Below are positions 5,451 through 8,234 of a stretch of 8,234 bases of DNA, one piece after another. Position 1 is the first letter of the stretch. Each line of letters starts with the position of its first letter. Source of the DNA: Thermoplasmata archaeon (lineage in GTDB: Archaea > Thermoplasmatota > Thermoplasmata > Thermoplasmatales > Thermoplasmataceae); the NCBI GenBank assembly GCA_021793945.1, contig JAJYRT010000079.1, forward strand, positions 1 through 8,234, written 5' to 3'. A program made the translations under genes and the position numbers. The notes below the pieces were generated by a model that was not told the DNA's origin, did not search any database, and worked only from the letters and a program-made list of their open reading frames with translations.

Positions 5451-6923
5451 ATGGACTTAAGCAGGAATGAGAACGAGGTTCTGAAATTTATAAAGGGCCT
5501 TCCAGATTCGTCCAAGGTGGCGGAGGATAGCATCATTCTGCCAGAGATGACTAAAAGGGAATTAACAAGCGCAGTTTCGTGGCTACAGCAAAAGGGGCTC
5601 GTAGCAGTGGAGACTGAATATGAGCAACAATTCGAGCTCGGCAGGGAAGGCAGGAAATATCTGACCGAGGGTCTGCCGGAACTCGAGGTTCTTGAATTTC
5701 TCAGGAACGAGGGATCAGCCGAACTGAACCAGATATTTGAAAGATTCGGGAAGGAAAAGGGGACAATTGCCATAACACAACTTGCAAAGTTTGGGATCAA
5801 GCCCAAAGGCGGCAGGATAGAATATCTTGAAAACGCGGCTGCAAACAGGGAGATCCAGGATCGTCAGAAGGCGCTTGAAATTCTGGATTCAGGTCTGGGA
5901 AATGTGGATCGGAAAATCATGGAGAACCTCAAGGGCAGAGGGGACCTGCTGGAGATGAAAAAAATAGGAAGGAGATACATAACCCTCACCGATGGGGGGA
6001 GGCTCTTCGAAATTCGCGATTCAGGTAATGACAGGATCGAGGAAATAGACCGCAGCGTTATTTTATCCGGCAGATGGAGATCATCAAGATTCAGGGAGTA
6101 CGACCTGTCTTCTCCGGTTGAAACTCTTCACGGGGCTTCCATGCACCCAATAACTTACCTCATCAATCGCGTGAAGAAAATATTCCTGGAGCTTGGATTC
6201 AGTGAAATACGCGGGCACTACATAGAATATGCGGGATGGAACATGGACGCACTGTTCATTCCACAGCATCATCCTGCGAGGGAACTGCAGGACACATTTT
6301 ATGTCGAGGTCAAGAACAAGCCTGACTTTGAAAACCCTGAAATTCTTCAGAAGGTAAAGAGGTCACACGAAAGTGGAATTCCAGGGTATTCCGGGTGGAG
6401 ATACCGATGGGATGAAGCTGAGGCAAGGAGAATGCTGCTAAGGACCCATACAACAGTTAATACCATAAGATACCTCTACAACCATCGTGAGCCACCAGTG
6501 GCGGTATTCTCCATAGAGAAGGCGTTTCGGCACGAAAGTGTTGACTGGAAGCATCTTGCGGAACTGCACCAGATTGAAGGGGTTTTCTACGGTAGGGACG
6601 CCAGCATATCGACGTTGAAATGGCTCATCAGGGAATTCTACTCAAAACTCGGCTTCAACGAAATAAAGCTGATCCCGTCATACTATCCCTATACGGAGCC
6701 CAGCATGGACGTGGTAGCAGTCATAGATGGTAAGGAGGTGGAGATGGGTGGATCGGGCTTGTTCAGGCCTGAGGTCACCGCACCCATGGGACTAAGGGAA
6801 CCAGTAATAGCGTGGGGTCTGGGCCTTGAGCGGCTTGCAATGATGTTTTACGATATAAAGGATATACGGGATATATACAACTCTGACCTCGACTGGCTGC
6901 AATCATACAGATTCAGGCGCTGA
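5451..6923 (+). CDS. pheS: Phenylalanyl-tRNA synthetase alpha subunit
   Basis: Catalytic subunit of the (alpha-beta)2 class II enzyme that charges tRNA-Phe with phenylalanine in the cytoplasm. At 490 residues it has the archaeal/eukaryotic length, with an N-terminal part (about 1-200) of winged-helix-like modules in place of the bacterial coiled coil. The catalytic core holds MHP (231-233), LRTHTT (330-335), the motif 2 region FRHESVDWKHLAELHQIEG (359-377), MGGSGLFRPEVT (432-443) lining the active site, and motif 3 GLGLERLAM (456-464) with the ATP-binding arginine. All look intact. ATG at 5451 gives the usual family N-terminus and fits the TATA spacing. The beta-subunit gene pheT is not immediately downstream; a convergent zinc-finger gene overlaps its last 11 bases instead, so pheT must lie elsewhere. 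Confidence 0.97.
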   Translation: MDLSRNENEVLKFIKGLPDSSKVAEDSIILPEMTKRELTSAVSWLQQKGLVAVETEYEQQFELGREGRKYLTEGLPELEVLEFLRNEGSAELNQIFERFGKEKGTIAITQLAKFGIKPKGGRIEYLENAAANREIQDRQKALEILDSGLGNVDRKIMENLKGRGDLLEMKKIGRRYITLTDGGRLFEIRDSGNDRIEEIDRSVILSGRWRSSRFREYDLSSPVETLHGASMHPITYLINRVKKIFLELGFSEIRGHYIEYAGWNMDALFIPQHHPARELQDTFYVEVKNKPDFENPEILQKVKRSHESGIPGYSGWRYRWDEAEARRMLLRTHTTVNTIRYLYNHREPPVAVFSIEKAFRHESVDWKHLAELHQIEGVFYGRDASISTLKWLIREFYSKLGFNEIKLIPSYYPYTEPSMDVVAVIDGKEVEMGGSGLFRPEVTAPMGLREPVIAWGLGLERLAMMFYDIKDIRDIYNSDLDWLQSYRFRR

Positions 6924-7068
6924 ATACCAGTCCCCCAAACTTTTCCTGGCAGAGTATGCACACTCTCCCGTTCTTAGACAGGTGATTCTCGCAGGTTGGC
7001 TCGTTGCATATCCTGCAAAAAGCCGATGCAGGTGCCCCGCAAATATGGCACAATCCCTTTACGGACAC
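6913..7068 (-). CDS. Small double-zinc-finger protein (B-box/HIT-like), 51 aa
   Basis: A short gene convergent with pheS. It contains CHICG (7-11), CRIC (18-21), CENH (26-29) and CILC (37-40). The ligand pattern is C-x2-C-x7-C-x2-C-x4-C-x2-H-x7-C-x2-C, eight ligands that fit a cross-braced fold binding two zinc ions, as in B-box and HIT fingers. Such tiny cytoplasmic proteins are widespread in archaea and usually of unknown role, probably protein or nucleic-acid binding. The start is GTG at 7068, preceded with a five-base gap by GGGGATGATC (8 of 10 matches to GGAGGTGATC). No ATG is available in frame after the upstream stop. Its stop at 6915-6913 lies inside pheS, an 11-base tail-to-tail overlap. 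Regular spacing of eight ligands makes chance unlikely; function is unassigned. Confidence 0.82.
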   Translation of the reverse strand: MSVKGLCHICGAPASAFCRICNEPTCENHLSKNGRVCILCQEKFGGLVFSA

Positions 7069-7073
7069 GCCCT

Positions 7074-7096
7074 GATCATCCCCTGCGGTTATTTAG
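7074..7096 (-). promoter_or_regulatory. TATA and ribosome site of the zinc-finger gene
   Basis: On the minus strand CTAAATAA (7096-7089) is a possible TATA element, and GGGGATGATC (7083-7074) is a strong ribosome-site match five bases before GTG 7068. The two compete: TATA spacing would start the RNA near the GTG itself, losing the ribosome site. One of them is therefore probably fortuitous, or the true TATA lies further upstream. Confidence 0.4.
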
Positions 7097-7216
7097 CATT
7101 ATCTGGAACAGTAACCATGCATCCCCCTGACTCCTACAGCACACAGATGCCGGGAATTGATGCAAGATGCTTGGCAACTGCAGATATGAATATGGAATAA
7201 AATATACATAATTATA

Positions 7217-7228
7217 TTTTTATATATC
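7217..7228 (+). promoter_or_regulatory. TATA box for the exported-protein genes
   Basis: TTTTTATATATC, at the end of a 30-base A/T-rich tract, is centred near 7225, about 26 bases before ATG 7251, the spacing of a leaderless archaeal gene. No ribosome site precedes the ATG. Confidence 0.6.
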
Positions 7229-7250
7229 AGTAACATTATCTCTAGAAAAT

Positions 7251-7763
7251 ATGAACAGAAAGACATTCCTATTTTTGGCAATATTTACTGCAGCGCTTCT
7301 ACCAGCTACCGCCACTGCGGCGGTTATCATTAACGACCCAATTCTGGTATCAACAAGCCAGAATAATGCCGTGGTTTACATTACAGATGGACCAGGTTAT
7401 TCCCAGGCAAACAGCATGCATTTCCTGTATGCCAATTATGCGGCTTCTGGGGAAAATGTAACCCTCGACCTGAACTACAGCCATCACAGCGGAGTTAATA
7501 TTACAAATGCACTGGAGATAGTAAATAACGCGGGATTCAATGCCCAGGTGTGGCTAAACGGCACACTCCCCGGTTATGTTACAATGTACTATTCAACCAC
7601 CCCGGCAACCACATCCAGCTCTGTAACGCCAATAAAAATCGGTCAACCCATTCTAGTATCCAGCGATTCCAGTCTGTATGTCACCATTGTCATGAATACG
7701 CTTGCCACGCAGGGAACGCCTGATACTGCGACGCTATCCATGCAGTACGCTCCTGCTTCGTGA
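7251..7763 (+). CDS. Exported sequon-rich protein with internal repeat
   Basis: I do not recognise a family. The 170-residue protein begins with a classic Sec signal peptide: a basic start MNRK, hydrophobic FLFLAIFTAALL (6-17) and a likely cleavage after ATATA (19-23). The mature part is rich in Ser, Thr, Asn, Val and Tyr, looks all-beta, and has no cysteine and no C-terminal membrane anchor, so it is probably secreted or loosely attached to the surface. Four N-glycosylation sequons are present (N69, N75, N83, N103). PILVS occurs twice, at 30-34 and 133-137, each time followed about six residues later by a hydrophobic strand (AVVYI, LYVTIV), suggesting a duplicated beta unit. The next gene follows in the same direction with no gap or a very short one and shares the motif, so the two are probably an operon of paralogues. 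Confidence 0.75.
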   Translation: MNRKTFLFLAIFTAALLPATATAAVIINDPILVSTSQNNAVVYITDGPGYSQANSMHFLYANYAASGENVTLDLNYSHHSGVNITNALEIVNNAGFNAQVWLNGTLPGYVTMYYSTTPATTSSSVTPIKIGQPILVSSDSSLYVTIVMNTLATQGTPDTATLSMQYAPAS

Positions 7764-7774
7764 GAGTGTTTCAG

Positions 7775-8234
7775 ATGGCAGGGCGAGGACTTAAAGCTTC
7801 AGTAGCAATAGTTGTAGCCTTGGCCTTTCTATCAACCGGCCTGGCAAGTGCAGGAGTCGTCTCTTACAATCCTATCGTCATAACAAGCAGTCCGGCGGCA
7901 CCTGTCCTGCTATTTTCTTCCAATGGCTCCTCACCCGGAGTCGCATTGAATATAAGCCACGACTTTTCGCAACTCAATGCAAGCATACGTGTCACTGGCT
8001 TTTCATCAACTACGGGCAGAGTGTCTGATCAACTTGCACTTCATGGGGGGAATTACACCAGCTTACCAGATCACATCGCTGGATTCACCCCTCCGGAGAA
8101 TTCTACCGTTTCCAATCTGTCATCCGACGCCAACTTTTCAGGAGTATTATACACGCCTACCAATGAAACCTCATACAGTTATGCCAGCGCGCCCGCGAAC
8201 GAAACGATCTCACCCGCTTCACTATTTCTTTTTG
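7775..8234 (+). CDS. Second exported sequon-rich protein (cut by right edge)
   Basis: Open to the end of the window, 153 residues visible. The signal peptide has a basic start MAGRGLK, hydrophobic ASVAIVVALAFL (8-19) and a cleavage site near GLASA (22-26). The next stretch, AGVVSYNPIVITSSPAAPVLL, lines up with AAVIINDPILVSTSQNNAVVY of the preceding protein, so they look like tandem paralogues, though this one is diverged. It carries nine N-glycosylation sequons (N50, N59, N68, N93, N109, N114, N120, N130, N142), a very high density, and a Ser/Thr/Pro-rich later part. Start choice is open: ATG 7775 is used here, but GTG 7760 is in frame and overlaps the upstream stop as GTGA, a common coupled start that would add five residues. 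The C-terminus and any membrane anchor lie outside the window. Function unknown; cell-surface glycoprotein is inferred. Confidence 0.72.
   Translation, partial: MAGRGLKASVAIVVALAFLSTGLASAGVVSYNPIVITSSPAAPVLLFSSNGSSPGVALNISHDFSQLNASIRVTGFSSTTGRVSDQLALHGGNYTSLPDHIAGFTPPENSTVSNLSSDANFSGVLYTPTNETSYSYASAPANETISPASLFLF

Noticed and set aside
6982..7200. 72-codon plus-strand frame after pheS
   Set aside because: It is antisense to the zinc-finger gene; its Cys residues are by-products of that gene's opposite strand and do not form a finger pattern.
7099..7281. 60-codon minus-strand frame over the promoter of the exported proteins
   Set aside because: It runs through the A/T-rich promoter and into the opposite start of the signal-peptide gene; no supporting motif.

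Overview
This window looks like archaeal chromosome, most probably from the order Thermoplasmatales or a close relative. The evidence is an archaeal-type phenylalanyl-tRNA synthetase alpha subunit, A/T-rich TATA elements centred about 26 bases upstream of several start codons (leaderless-type promoters), frequent ATA/AGG/AGA codons, and short exported proteins full of N-glycosylation sequons. The placement is inferred from style and gene families, not from a marker I can search.

Layout. 1-128: the start of an IS200/IS605-type transposase gene (tnpA) runs off the left edge on the minus strand; a bulged hairpin overlaps its start codon. 129-586: no convincing gene; there is a second bulged hairpin and one frame broken by stops. 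587-1471 (+): an orphan D12-class adenine-N6 DNA methyltransferase. 1503-3640 (-): a two-gene unit, a small RecA/KaiC-like protein without a P-loop followed, with an ATGA overlap, by a membrane cellulose-synthase-like family 2 glycosyltransferase. 3745-5335 (-): a second unit, a YtrA-type GntR repressor, a possible 27-codon linking ORF, and a DUF1648/DUF5808 membrane protein whose best start is a CTG behind a GAGGTG ribosome site. A 16-bp palindrome lies exactly over the TATA box of this unit, suggesting autorepression. 5451-6923 (+): pheS. 6913-7068 (-): a 51-residue double-zinc-finger protein whose 3' end overlaps the end of pheS. 7251-8234 (+): two tandem exported, sequon-rich proteins that look like paralogues; the second is cut by the right edge.

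How the genes fit together. pheS is housekeeping. The left end (insertion element, orphan methylase) looks like a mobile/accessory margin. The glycosyltransferase pair probably makes or exports a surface polysaccharide, and the GntR/DUF1648 pair is a compact self-regulated membrane module of a kind common in Firmicutes. The right end encodes surface or secreted glycoproteins. I see no defence island, CRISPR array, rRNA or tRNA. The less obvious items are the unlisted zinc-finger gene, the CTG-start membrane protein with its operator, the ATPase-like protein lacking a P-loop and coupled to a glycosyltransferase, and the repeat-bearing sequon-dense exported proteins.
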